Assembly: GCA_965220365.1 (NCBI GenBank)
Contig: OZ244823.1
Location: forward strand, 3,224,001 to 3,288,000
Direction: 5' to 3'
Origin: Bin80 sp965220365
Lineage (GTDB): Bacteria > Bacteroidota > Rhodothermia > Rhodothermales > Bin80
Length of the DNA: 64,000 nt
The stretch's first letter is position 1. Each line of letters opens with the position of its first letter. Positions 16,641-25,187 of this stretch are shown here, one piece after another. The notes beneath the pieces are model-generated. The model ran no database searches, was not told where the DNA came from, and was given only the letters and a program-made list of their open reading frames with translations. Position numbers and translations under genes: made by a program.

Positions 16641-17806
16641 AAGGGCAGAATCGTGCGTATCCGGATGACACCATCAATAGCTTCCAAACTTTTAAGCACA
16701 GAATCGGGGAGCGAGCCGCTGACATCAATCACATTATAGGCCAGAGTACCTCGTCCCTTATTCACAAGGTTATCAATGTTGTGGCCTGTACCTGCCAAGA
16801 TGTTCGCAAACTGACTCAGCATGCGCGGCTCATTCCGGTTTACAATCTGAATCCGATGCCTCTCTGGACGAAGCGGTAATCGAACACTTGGAAAATTCAC
16901 CGAATTTTCGACATTCCCGCGCTCGAGATAGTCACGAAGCTGCTCTGCGGCCATCACGGCACAATTATCCTCGGCCTCGGGGGTGGATGCCCCCAGATGC
17001 GGAACCGGGAGCACTTTCGGGTGCTGAGCCAATTCTGCATCCACAAAGTCTGTGACATAACACGAACAGATACCACTATTCAGCGCTTGCACAACCGCTT
17101 GTTCATTGACGATCGGTCCACGGGCAAAATTTAAAAGTCGCACTCCCGGTTTCATGCGCGCAAAATGCTCTGCATTAATGAGATTGATCGTTTCGTCATT
17201 CAGTGGTGCATGAACCGTGATGTAGTCAGCTGTTTCAACAATTTCATCCAGTCCCGGGGCACGTGTGACTTCACGGCTGAGTCCCCAGGCATTCGAGACG
17301 GAAATAAACGGGTCATACCCTAGCGTGCGCACACCCAGCGCACTCGCTGCGTTGGCAACGGCGACACCAATCGCCCCAAGACCGATGATACCCAAGGTCT
17401 TTCCCCTGATTTCAGGGCCCTTGAAATTTTTCTTTCCCTTTTCTACAACGGCTGCCACATCTTCACCTTCAAGCGTCCGGGCCCAGTTGATTCCATCAAT
17501 GATCCGCCGGGAAGAGAGTAGCATGGCGCAGATGACCAACTCCTTCACACTATTTGCATTCGCTCCCGGAGTATTAAAGACGGCGATCCCCTGATCTGAA
17601 CAAGCATCAATCGGGATATTGTTCACCCCTGCTCCGCATCTGGCGACCGCCAGAACAGAATCTGGAAATGAAATTCCATGCAGTTTATAGCTTCTTAGAA
17701 GAACTGCATCTGGATCTGGAATGTCTTCCCCGATGATGTAGCCGTGGTCGGTCAGCCTTTCAAGGCCCTTGGACGAAATCGTATTGAGAATCTTAATTTT
17801 GAACAT
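16637..17806 (-). CDS. serA: D-3-phosphoglycerate dehydrogenase
   Basis: NAD-dependent phosphoglycerate dehydrogenase, first step of serine synthesis. A D-2-hydroxyacid dehydrogenase core with CGAGVNNIPIDAC, NTPGANANSVKEL, the cofactor loop GKTLGIIGLGAIGVAVANAA, the catalytic Arg in NFARGPIVNEQ and the catalytic His in VPHLGASTPEAEDN. The C-terminal 75 residues (IQIVNRNEPRMLSQFANIL, HNIDNLVNKGRG) form a small ACT regulatory domain, usually the serine feedback site. At 389 residues it is the short form without an intervening domain. Translationally coupled to the downstream acyltransferase gene. Confidence 0.92.
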   Translation of the reverse strand: MFKIKILNTISSKGLERLTDHGYIIGEDIPDPDAVLLRSYKLHGISFPDSVLAVARCGAGVNNIPIDACSDQGIAVFNTPGANANSVKELVICAMLLSSRRIIDGINWARTLEGEDVAAVVEKGKKNFKGPEIRGKTLGIIGLGAIGVAVANAASALGVRTLGYDPFISVSNAWGLSREVTRAPGLDEIVETADYITVHAPLNDETINLINAEHFARMKPGVRLLNFARGPIVNEQAVVQALNSGICSCYVTDFVDAELAQHPKVLPVPHLGASTPEAEDNCAVMAAEQLRDYLERGNVENSVNFPSVRLPLRPERHRIQIVNRNEPRMLSQFANILAGTGHNIDNLVNKGRGTLAYNVIDVSGSLPDSVLKSLEAIDGVIRIRTILPL

Positions 17807-18000
17807 GAATGGGTTTAGACGTAAAGAACCGCCGGTGACGCGTAAATTTGTTGGAATAGTTTAACGAAAGGGAATTATATCTCCTTATTTACCGGAAACA
17901 GTAGCGTTTCGCATTGTACGCTCCCTTGCAAACCCGCTTATACGCACGAAAACACAAATTTTTGTCTCAATCTATCCCAAATGGACCCCGCCATTTTCGC

Positions 18001-18486
18001 TTACGGACTCTTGGATAACTCGGAAGCCCGGTGATCGTCCAGCTCATTGACGAAGTCCACTTGGGCGACGTTCCACGCATCTGCGCTGAATGGCGTATTG
18101 AACCATGCATCAAGGATTTCCTTTAATATGATTTCACTGGTAACCCGTAGACTCAAAGCCAGTACATTTGCATGATTCCATTCTTTGGCGCCTTTGGCGG
18201 TGGCTGCATCCAAACATAATGCGGCTCGAATTCCCGGCATTTTGTTCGCTACAATGGAGCAACCCGTTCCAGTCCAGCACATGACAATAGCTTCTTCAGC
18301 ATTCCCCTGCAGTACCTCGTCAATCGCCGATTTCGTGACAACAGGCCAATCCTGCGGTTCTTCTCCAACCTGTGGACCAAAATAAATTGGCTCATATCCC
18401 CGATTTCGTAGTAGAGTAAGGAGTACTTCAACCAAGTGCCCATATTCGTCACAGCTGACCGCTATCTTTTTCAATCTTGTATCCAT
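18001..18486 (-). CDS. RpiB/LacA/LacB-family sugar-phosphate isomerase
   Basis: A 161-residue aldose-ketose isomerase related to ribose-5-phosphate isomerase B. The active-site region VMCWTGTGCSIVANKMPGIRAALC corresponds to the family CGTG-x-S-x-AANK motif (Cys70), and NHANVLALSLRVTSEII matches the HNDTNVLAFGSR region. The family N-terminal D-H-G segment is changed to SCDEYGHLVEVL, so the substrate may not be ribose 5-phosphate. It is divergent from the Nif3-like gene; if that gene began at 18477 the two would overlap, which favours a later Nif3 start. Confidence 0.85.
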   Translation of the reverse strand: MDTRLKKIAVSCDEYGHLVEVLLTLLRNRGYEPIYFGPQVGEEPQDWPVVTKSAIDEVLQGNAEEAIVMCWTGTGCSIVANKMPGIRAALCLDAATAKGAKEWNHANVLALSLRVTSEIILKEILDAWFNTPFSADAWNVAQVDFVNELDDHRASELSKSP

Positions 18487-18494
18487 TTTGTTTG

Positions 18495-19310
18495 ATGTCT
18501 AAAAAAACTTTTTGCGCTCGTGATCTTGCCCAGGCACTTGAATCATGGGCGGACCCCGCTTTCGCTGAATCGTACGACAATGTAGGGCTACAAGTCGGCT
18601 CTGCCACGCAGATTGTTCGCCGTGCGCTAATCGCACTGGATCTCACCCCCGGTGTCGTGGAGGAAGCGATTCAGAAAGAATGTACGATGATTCTGACTCA
18701 TCATCCATTGTTGTTTCGAAGCCCTTCCCGTATCCTGGAAGAAGACTTTATCGGTCAACTGATTCTTCGCCTTGCTCAAAAGAATATCACCCTTTACAGT
18801 ATTCATACGAATCTGGATGCGGCGCATGGGGGTGTTTCCATCGCTCTGGCAGAAATCCTCGGCCTATATCACCGAACATTCCTAAACCCGAATGATGACG
18901 GAACGTTCGGGATGGGAGCGATTGGCCATTTACCTGAGCCGGAATCCCTTAGAAGCTTCCTGGACCGAGTGCATGCAAGACTGAAGACACCAGCACTTCG
19001 TTACGCAGGTTCTGATGAAGCGCAAATAAAAACGGTGGCCGTATGCGGCGGCTCAGGCGGCAGTCTAATCCAGTCCGCTCTGGATGTGAATGCAGATGTA
19101 TACGTGACGGCAGACCTTGGCTATCACCGCTTCTTTGAGATCCTTGGTCCCGATGGGAGTTGCCAAATGGCACTAGTGGATGCCGGACATTACGAAACGG
19201 AGAAGCACACCGAACAACTTCTCTGTGCTTGGTTGACAAAACAATTCCCTACGATAAAATTTTACTGCACCAGTGTGCCCACCACCCCAATAAAAATCTC
19301 CATCCGCTGA
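18495..19310 (+). CDS. Nif3-like dinuclear metal center protein
   Basis: A Nif3/YbgI family protein of 271 residues (DUF34). Motifs: ESYDNVGLQVGS near the N-terminus, the metal-binding LTHHPLLFR and YSIHTNLDAAHGGVS segments, AVCGGSGGSLIQSAL, DVYVTADLGYHRFFE and the C-terminal LVDAGHYETEKH, which together supply the His/Asp/Glu ligands of the two-metal site. The family is nearly universal; proposed roles include GTP cyclohydrolase I type 2-like or metal insertion functions but none is settled. I start at 18495 (MSKKTF) to avoid overlap with the divergent isomerase gene. It precedes the coiled-coil gene by 56 bases, a common pairing in Bacteroidota. Confidence 0.9.
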   Translation: MSKKTFCARDLAQALESWADPAFAESYDNVGLQVGSATQIVRRALIALDLTPGVVEEAIQKECTMILTHHPLLFRSPSRILEEDFIGQLILRLAQKNITLYSIHTNLDAAHGGVSIALAEILGLYHRTFLNPNDDGTFGMGAIGHLPEPESLRSFLDRVHARLKTPALRYAGSDEAQIKTVAVCGGSGGSLIQSALDVNADVYVTADLGYHRFFEILGPDGSCQMALVDAGHYETEKHTEQLLCAWLTKQFPTIKFYCTSVPTTPIKISIR

Positions 19311-19366
19311 ACCTGGCTCTGCACATTCTCGTTAGAGTCTGTTACGTTTTGCACATACCCTAATTT

Positions 19367-20122
19367 ATGAGTACCACAGAGACAAAGATTAGCAGTCAAT
19401 TACGCGCACTGATCCGACTACAGCACATTGATACACTGATTTACCAGATCGTGAAGGAACAGGGAGATCTACCTGAGGAAATTAGAGATCTGGAAGATGA
19501 GTCTGCGGGATTGGAGACCCGTACGAACAATATCAGACAGGAGCAGGAAGATATTGAACAGTCACGCCGGCGTAGCGAATTCGATATTGAAGAGGCAGAA
19601 GCGTTGATTAAGAAATACGAAGAGCAGCAGTTCCAAGTCCGCAACAACCGTGAATATGATGCCCTGACCAGGGAGATTGAGGCGCAGAACGAGCGTATTC
19701 ACGAGGCAAAAGAACTCATTGCGGGTACTGAGGGCTCACTGGAAACGAATGCGAGTCAAATTGAAGAAGCGCAACAGCGTCTTTCGGATCTGGAAAAGAT
19801 GCTTGAAGACAAGCGCACCCAGTTGGAGGGAGTATTGTTAACGACTGAGAAGAAAAAGAAAACGCTGGAGACGCTGAGAGAAGATGCGGAAGCCCTGGTG
19901 GATGAACGCTACCTGCGGGCCTATCAGAGACTCCGGAACCGGTACAGAGATGGACGCGCGGTGGTTCGACTGAGCCGCGGCGCAGCTGGCGGCTTTGCCG
20001 TTCCACCACAGCGCCAGATGGAGATTCGCCAACGTAACCGGATCATCCCGTGTGAGCATACTGGTCGCATTATTGTAGATAGTGAGTTCTACGAACAGGC
20101 AACCAGTGACCTGCTCGTTTAG
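19367..20122 (+). CDS. CT398-like coiled-coil protein with degenerate zinc ribbon
   Basis: A 251-residue protein. Residues about 10-190 form a long antiparallel coiled coil (heptads through RDLEDESAGLETRTNNIRQ and NNREYDALTREIEAQNERI). The C-terminus aligns with the zinc-ribbon domain of CT398/DUF164 proteins, where RGAAGGFAVPPQRQMEIRQR and IIPCEHTGRIIVD replace the usual CGGC and CxxC knuckles. Only one of the four expected zinc cysteines remains, so the domain probably no longer binds zinc while its surrounding sequence is conserved. The family is linked to sigma-54 and secretion complexes in Chlamydia; the role here is unknown. It lies directly upstream of the RNase P RNA gene. Confidence 0.85.
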   Translation: MSTTETKISSQLRALIRLQHIDTLIYQIVKEQGDLPEEIRDLEDESAGLETRTNNIRQEQEDIEQSRRRSEFDIEEAEALIKKYEEQQFQVRNNREYDALTREIEAQNERIHEAKELIAGTEGSLETNASQIEEAQQRLSDLEKMLEDKRTQLEGVLLTTEKKKKTLETLREDAEALVDERYLRAYQRLRNRYRDGRAVVRLSRGAAGGFAVPPQRQMEIRQRNRIIPCEHTGRIIVDSEFYEQATSDLLV

Positions 20123-20129
20123 TACTATA

Positions 20130-20542
20130 GTAGATAACGTGTTGGCCGGATCATCGCCTTGCCGAAAGGCAGGGAGGAAAGTCCGAACTCCATAGGGCAC
20201 CGTACTTCCTAACGGGAAGGCATCGCATACGCGATGACGGCAAGTGCAACAGAAAGCAAACCAGCCGATGGCCCTTACAGGCCAGGTGATGGGTGAAATG
20301 GTGCGGGTAAGAGCCCACCAGCGTCATGGGAGATCATGGCGGCTAGGTAAACCCTACGTGGAGCAAGGCCAAACAGCATCGCACGCGCAAGCGATAAGGT
20401 GGCCCGCCAAATAGCGATGCGGGTAGGCTGCTAGAGGCCAGTGGTGACACTGGTCCCAGATAGATGATGATCCCTCCGGCTTCGCTGCACGGTGGGGGCA
20501 GTGCCGGATAGACAGAATTCGGCTTACAGGTCGGCACGTACC
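20130..20542 (+). ncRNA. rnpB: RNase P RNA, bacterial class A
   Basis: Catalytic RNA of RNase P, which matures tRNA 5' ends. The conserved core CAGGGAGGAAAGTCCGAACT (near 20170) matches CR-I. AGAAAGCAAACCAGCCGATGG follows near 20252, and the 3' conserved block AGACAGAATTCGGCTTACAG (near 20511) matches CR-V. The 5' ACGTG (20137) pairs with the 3' CACGT (20535-20539) as helix P1. The inner GGCCGGATC/GGTCGGC region fits P2. The length of about 400 bases suits class A. It starts about 10-15 bases after the coiled-coil gene, and a hairpin terminator follows. Confidence 0.96.
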
Positions 20543-20546
20543 ACCA

Positions 20547-20583
20547 GGGGTGGCTTCCGTAAAGGAGGTCACCCCAACTCTTT
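20547..20583 (+). terminator. terminator of rnpB, possibly also used by secG
   Basis: Inverted repeat GGGGTG (20547-20552) and CACCCC (20570-20575) with a loop of 17 bases that could pair further, followed by a short T-rich run (AACTCTTTTACT). It lies between the 3' end of rnpB and the convergent secG stop, so it may work in both directions. Confidence 0.6.
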
Positions 20584-20942
20584 TACTCCTGTGTTGGAGG
20601 TGTCACGGGAAATGCTTCCTCCAACGGAGGAGGAGGTAATTCCTCTGGAGCCGGAACCGGCTGCTGTGTTGATTGCTGTGACTGCTGCTGGAGAATGCTC
20701 CGCTGCGATGTGCCATCATCAATAACAAAGTTTGTCAAGACGCACAGTACAATAAAGACGACAGCCAGAATCCATGTACCTCTTTCAAGCACATCTGGTG
20801 CTTGTCTGGCTCCCAGGATCTGTGTTGTCGCTCCTCCTGAGGCGATGCCGGCCAAGCCACCCCCTTTACCGGCCTGAAGCAGGATCAATCCGGTCATGAC
20901 GATCCCAATGAGTGCGATGATGACAATCAATAACGTGAACAT
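20583..20942 (-). CDS. secG: protein translocase subunit SecG
   Basis: A 119-residue inner-membrane subunit of the SecYEG channel. The signature is the first helix LLIVIIALIGIVMTGLILLQ, then the conserved cytoplasmic loop AGKGGGLAGIASGGATTQILGAR, then a second helix WILAVVFIVLCVLTNFV. The tail is long and rich in Gln/Pro (QQQSQQSTQQPVPAPEELPPPP), common in Bacteroidota SecG and without known function. It is encoded 42 bases downstream of rsmE on the same strand and converges on rnpB. Confidence 0.95.
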   Translation of the reverse strand: MFTLLIVIIALIGIVMTGLILLQAGKGGGLAGIASGGATTQILGARQAPDVLERGTWILAVVFIVLCVLTNFVIDDGTSQRSILQQQSQQSTQQPVPAPEELPPPPLEEAFPVTPPTQE

Positions 20943-20984
20943 GAGAGAATTTTTTCTTGCCCCTCTGCTACTTCTTCTGTCTTC

Positions 20985-21692
20985 CTAGGTTCCACTTTCC
21001 CCCACAAGCACAACTGCTGCCGCGCAGCAGATTGCCGCCGTTTCTGCACGAAGGCGACGTGGCCCCAACCGAACCAGTACCGCACCGCTGTCGATAGCAA
21101 GTCGGCGCTCATGTTCTGTAAATCCCCCTTCCGGCCCAACCAAAACCCTGACTGGACCTTCCCCCTGATGAATTGCCGTCATTAACGCGACATCTGTATT
21201 CGGGTCTGCCATGAGAATTCCCGGCTCCAAGAGTTGATGGAGGGGGGTTGGAGGATGCAAATCTGGTAGCCTGCTTCGGTTGCATTGTTTCAGCGCAGCC
21301 GTCATCACCTGCCGAGCACGATCTTCACGCCAATTCCTGGATTCAGTCCGCTCGGTCAGCAAAGGTATAATGCCCGTAACCCCCAACTCAACTGCTTTTT
21401 CCAGAAACAAGTTATACCGCTTCTGCTGCTTCAACAATGCAAGCCCTACCGTCAGCTCGTGAACGGGCTCCCCCAGGTTCTCGTGTGCAGAGATAATGTG
21501 ACCATGAACTCCTTGTCGATCCGCCTGGTCAATCTGTACCCGTGCTGCGTACCCCCGCCCATCCACTACCGTAATGGTGGCACCAGAACGCAGTCGAAGT
21601 ACTTTGACGGCATGCCTTGCTTCATCCGGGGGGAGGACCACATGCCCATTTGGAGAGAATGCTTCGGGCGGAGCAAAAAAGAACCTATCCAT
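20985..21692 (-). CDS. rsmE: 16S rRNA (uracil-1498-N3)-methyltransferase
   Basis: A 235-residue SPOUT-fold enzyme that methylates U1498 of 16S rRNA with S-adenosylmethionine. The N-terminal PUA-like part has PPDEARHAVKVLRLRSGATI and VVDGRGYAARV. The SPOUT part has GLALLKQQKRYNLFLEKAVELGV, TERTESRNW, ALKQCNRSRLPDL and the knot motif VRVLVGPEGGFTEHE, followed by LVRLGPRRLRAETA, all canonical. It starts 3 bases after the stop of the Omp85 gene, so it is probably in one operon with it and with secG. Confidence 0.95.
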   Translation of the reverse strand: MDRFFFAPPEAFSPNGHVVLPPDEARHAVKVLRLRSGATITVVDGRGYAARVQIDQADRQGVHGHIISAHENLGEPVHELTVGLALLKQQKRYNLFLEKAVELGVTGIIPLLTERTESRNWREDRARQVMTAALKQCNRSRLPDLHPPTPLHQLLEPGILMADPNTDVALMTAIHQGEGPVRVLVGPEGGFTEHERRLAIDSGAVLVRLGPRRLRAETAAICCAAAVVLVGESGT

Positions 21693-21695
21693 GAT

Positions 21696-23414
21696 CTAAA
21701 GCCCGAGGCTTAATCCAATATGAGCCCGCACAGCAGATATATCCTCCGTCGCCACTGCCAGCGTAAAGTTGATAATCCCCGCTGCAGTACTGAGTTGAAA
21801 GCCTGCCCCAAATGCCGGATACCACCCACCAGAAAACTGGGACCCCTTATCATTATCAAGATAACCAAGGTCAAAAAAACTAAACCCGTAGGTTACAGGA
21901 TCCAGAAGATACCGGAACTCCACCAAGGTCCGTACCGCAAAAGGCACGCGAAAACGCTGTTCATCATATCCGCGAAGGCTTTGTGCCCCTCCAATTCGAA
22001 ACAGATCGCTTTCGTCAAGCTGTCGGCTGCGCACCAACATAAGTTCGCCGCCCGTGACGACAAGGCTGCGTCTGCTCAGAGGAATATAAACGCGTCCCTG
22101 CGCAGTCAGGCGTCCCTGACGAAGCCGATTCTGCTCACGCGTAGCATCCGCCGGGAGCGCGGCACTTTCTACATCTTTCTGCCCGTGTTCCGCATGCATG
22201 CCCAACAGATACCCGCGCGTGGGACTCAAAGCATGATCAACTTGTCTGATCTGGATTCCTCCTCCTACAAACAGTGCATTGGCGACGGGAATTCGTTGTC
22301 TGCCGTCGACAATTTCGGTACCTGCCAAACCGGGGCGGATAATCTCGCGCGTCACACTGGCAAAGATCTGCATAGACGGATCCACCCAATAGCCAAACTG
22401 GGCCCCATAATCCCGCTTACCATAGGTTGAATCCTGCTGAAGCCCTTCAAATGAACCGGCGAGACTCAGAGGCAACCCAAACACCAATGGTGTTTCAGCA
22501 TGCACTGAAACATAACCTAATTGGCCCGGTGCCCGATTCAATGTCAGTTCCAGGGTTCGGGCTCCACCAAAAAGGTTGCGCAGTGCCAGACTTCCGCTAC
22601 CAACCAAGGCACCTTTGCCGCCTTCAGCCCGCTCATACCCCAATGCCAAATCAAACGCTCCGGGTGGGCTTTCCTGAACGGATACATGAATGACAACGCT
22701 GCTGTCAATCCCTCTGTACAATACCGGGAGATCTACACGGCTAAACATGCCCGTAGCTTCCAGCTTACGTTGCATTTCTTCTGGATCAAAGTTTTTCAGA
22801 ATCTGCCCCAATACTAATCCAGAGGTATGATGCACGTAGGCTGGTCGGGTCCGCCTGGCTCCCTGCAGAACTACACGCTCAAGTTGAGCAGGGATCCCTT
22901 CCCGCACCCGGATAACCACATCATGCTGCACACTGTCACACGGAATGATCGCTTCTATGGCAACTTCCGCCAGTACATACCCCTCTCCTGAATAATGATC
23001 CAGAATGACCTCTGCTGCCCTTTCCAGCGAGCTGGCAGTGACCCAATCTCCTTTGCCCAGCGGGAGCCGTATCCTTGTTGAGTCAATCTTGCTTACTCCC
23101 ACCAGCCGGACCACCCCCACCTGAGCCCGATTTCCACGAGAGGCATAAAGGGTCTGCGTATCGGTGTTCTGAGAGTCAATCGCAGCATATAAGTACCCTT
23201 CCTGATGAAACATGCGGATCACCCACTGCTCAAAGGCCAGCGTACTGTCCGCGGATCTTTCGGGCTCCCATGACCAAGGCTCACCATCTGCAATGAGCTG
23301 CCATTGAGCGCGGACCGGAACGGCTGCTATGCACATACAGAACAAGAGCACGAGTGCTCTCGGGAAAATTCCCGCCGAACTGGCCGAACAGCTCAACCAT
23401 GAACATCGTAGCAT
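21696..23414 (-). CDS. Omp85/BamA-TamA-type outer-membrane protein
   Basis: A 572-residue surface-antigen protein with a signal peptide (FPRALVLLFCMCIAAVPVRAQ). About 250 residues of POTRA-like repeats follow (RVVLQGARRTRPAYVHHTSGL with GQILKNFDPEEMQRKLEATGMF being the clearest, VVIHVSVQESPPGAFDLALGY leading into the barrel). The C-terminal part is a beta-barrel with alternating patterns (GSLALRNLFGGARTLELTLN, LFRIGGAQSLRGYDEQRFR with the conserved RGY motif, AGIINFTLAVA). It is a BamA/TamA-like insertase or two-partner transporter; with two or three POTRA domains it is smaller than BamA. I start at 23414 because it gives a normal signal peptide. The divergent mutY frame starts only 8 bases away. 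Confidence 0.85.
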   Translation of the reverse strand: MLRCSWLSCSASSAGIFPRALVLLFCMCIAAVPVRAQWQLIADGEPWSWEPERSADSTLAFEQWVIRMFHQEGYLYAAIDSQNTDTQTLYASRGNRAQVGVVRLVGVSKIDSTRIRLPLGKGDWVTASSLERAAEVILDHYSGEGYVLAEVAIEAIIPCDSVQHDVVIRVREGIPAQLERVVLQGARRTRPAYVHHTSGLVLGQILKNFDPEEMQRKLEATGMFSRVDLPVLYRGIDSSVVIHVSVQESPPGAFDLALGYERAEGGKGALVGSGSLALRNLFGGARTLELTLNRAPGQLGYVSVHAETPLVFGLPLSLAGSFEGLQQDSTYGKRDYGAQFGYWVDPSMQIFASVTREIIRPGLAGTEIVDGRQRIPVANALFVGGGIQIRQVDHALSPTRGYLLGMHAEHGQKDVESAALPADATREQNRLRQGRLTAQGRVYIPLSRRSLVVTGGELMLVRSRQLDESDLFRIGGAQSLRGYDEQRFRVPFAVRTLVEFRYLLDPVTYGFSFFDLGYLDNDKGSQFSGGWYPAFGAGFQLSTAAGIINFTLAVATEDISAVRAHIGLSLGL

Positions 23415-23439
23415 CACGTAAATCAGTTCCTTTGTACCC

Positions 23440-24522
23440 CTGAATACACGCGCACCCCAAAATAAGCCAGATAACTTCTCGAAAGTACTCCTGATCTGGT
23501 ATGATACCAACCACCGTGACCTTCCATGGCGCGGAAAGACGGATCTGTATGAGATTTGGCTTTCAGAAGTCATGCTTCAGCAGACACGCGTGGAGTACGT
23601 GCGGACGTATTATGAACGATTCCTGGATGCATTCCCAACGCTTGAGAAACTGGCCGCAGCCGACCTGGATGATGTACTTCGCATTTGGGAGGGAATGGGA
23701 TACTATGCACGAGCACGCAATCTACACGCGGCAGCCCGGGAAGTTGTTGCTTCGGGTCGGCTTCCATCAAGTTGCAAAGAATTACGCTTACTCCCTGGCA
23801 TCGGTCCATACACTAGCAGAGCCATTGCTTCGATTGCATTCAAAGAGCCTGTGGCTGCAGTTGATGGCAATGTCCGCCGTGTCATCTCTCGCATATTTGC
23901 GCACCCGGGAACCCCAGCCAAATTAGTTCAGCAACTCGCTGATCAATTACTTAATGCCAGCCGACCCGGGGATTATAATCAGGCGATGATGGAGCTGGGA
24001 TCACAAGTATGTACACCTAAGCGACCACAATGTACTATATGCCCGGTTCAAAGCTATTGTCTGGCATGGTCTGAGGGAGTTCCTGAACAATATCCGGCGC
24101 CGAAGAAGAAGGGGCCTACCCCACACTACGATGTTGCGGTCGCCGTTCTTCACGATGCTTCAGGACGGATATTTATTCAACGGCGTGCGCCAAAAGGCCT
24201 TCTAGGGGGCCTGTGGGAATTACCCGGCGGGAAAGCGCAACCGGGTGAATCAGGCCCTGCAACCTGTGTCCGTGAACTGCAGGAAGAGCTTGGAGTACAG
24301 GTGCTGGTAGGAAATTTGATCGGTAAAGTGAACCACGCGTATTCTCACTTCAGGATTACACTGCGTGCGTATGAGTGCACCATGATTGACGGTGAGCCCA
24401 AATCTGCTGCAGGCTTAACGACTGCCTGGGTTACACCTGATGAGCTAAATAAATTTGCATTTCCAAGAGCAAATCGGCATATACTTAACCTTCTGGCATC
24501 TCCAGTGGCTGAAGCATCATGA
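23440..24522 (+). CDS. mutY: A/G-specific adenine glycosylase with Nudix domain
   Basis: MutY removes adenine mispaired with 8-oxoguanine. Residues LIWYDTNHRDLPWRG, IWLSEVMLQQTRVEY, the helix-hairpin-helix LLPGIGPYTSRAIASIAF and the catalytic Asp in VDGNVRRVISRIF are intact. The iron-sulfur cluster cysteines follow (CTPKRPQCTICPVQSYC). The C-terminal Nudix-like domain (KGLLGGLWELPGGKAQPGE) is the one that recognises 8-oxoguanine. The frame is open from 23422, but there is no ATG, GTG or TTG before the conserved WYD motif. The first usual start is 23572, which would remove essential residues. I place the start at a CTG at 23440, giving about 360 residues; this is uncertain. Confidence 0.85.
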   Translation: MNTRAPQNKPDNFSKVLLIWYDTNHRDLPWRGKTDLYEIWLSEVMLQQTRVEYVRTYYERFLDAFPTLEKLAAADLDDVLRIWEGMGYYARARNLHAAAREVVASGRLPSSCKELRLLPGIGPYTSRAIASIAFKEPVAAVDGNVRRVISRIFAHPGTPAKLVQQLADQLLNASRPGDYNQAMMELGSQVCTPKRPQCTICPVQSYCLAWSEGVPEQYPAPKKKGPTPHYDVAVAVLHDASGRIFIQRRAPKGLLGGLWELPGGKAQPGESGPATCVRELQEELGVQVLVGNLIGKVNHAYSHFRITLRAYECTMIDGEPKSAAGLTTAWVTPDELNKFAFPRANRHILNLLASPVAEAS

Positions 24523-25010
24523 ACGAAACAATCCTTTACCTCATTCTCGGTATACTCTATCTCGTATTCACGATATTGGGGAGACTTGCCAAGAAAAAAC
24601 AGAAGCAGACGCAGAAAGAGGAACCCTGGTCTCTTGAGGATGCTCTGCGAGATCTACAGACTTCGACTGACGAGCAGCCTGAGGTCGCTCCCGTTCCCGC
24701 ACCACGGACGCCTTCTGATTGGTCTGATGAGTATACTCCGTACTTTCCTAGTGCTCAGAACCTTCCCACTGAATCGCCCCAGTCGGCAAAACCGTACTTC
24801 GCAACACCCGCCACTGTTCAGCAACCTGCTACGAAACCCGAACTGCCCAAGTTACCTGATCCACCCAAGGGGCATGTACCAAGCACACCCCATATGATCA
24901 CCAGTCACCTGAAAGATCCGAAGTCCGCACGAACAGCAATTCTCCTTCGTGAAATCCTCGGCAGACCCAAGGGAGCCCGTGGATTTCCACGACCTCGTCC
25001 ATATACATGA
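24519..25010 (+). CDS. single-pass membrane protein with Pro-rich linker, unknown
   Basis: A 163-residue protein with one N-terminal membrane helix (ILYLILGILYLVFTILGRL), a basic stop-transfer stretch (KKKQKQTQK), a long Pro/Ser/Thr-rich linker and a conserved-looking C-terminal motif (LKDPKSARTAILLREILGRPKG) that recurs at the end of many small Bacteroidota membrane proteins. Function unknown. Its start overlaps the mutY stop (ATGA), so it is co-translated with mutY. Confidence 0.7.
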   Translation: MNETILYLILGILYLVFTILGRLAKKKQKQTQKEEPWSLEDALRDLQTSTDEQPEVAPVPAPRTPSDWSDEYTPYFPSAQNLPTESPQSAKPYFATPATVQQPATKPELPKLPDPPKGHVPSTPHMITSHLKDPKSARTAILLREILGRPKGARGFPRPRPYT

Positions 25011-25187
25011 TTTAAGAATGCGGTAATCCGTGTTACGGATCTGATTCACGAGTGCCCAACAACCTATGGACAGCAAACTCTCAGCCACAGCATAACCCAG
25101 AACTGAGGTACCCATTTACCTGTGCCCTACACACGGTACTCACTTGAGCAGGTCTCTCGCTATCCCAAGTGGTGGCAGTGGAATCCT

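Noticed and set aside
21720..22430. 236-codon plus-strand frame opposite the Omp85 gene
   Set aside because: It is a shadow of the real barrel gene; the translated sequence is low in hydrophobic order and matches no family.
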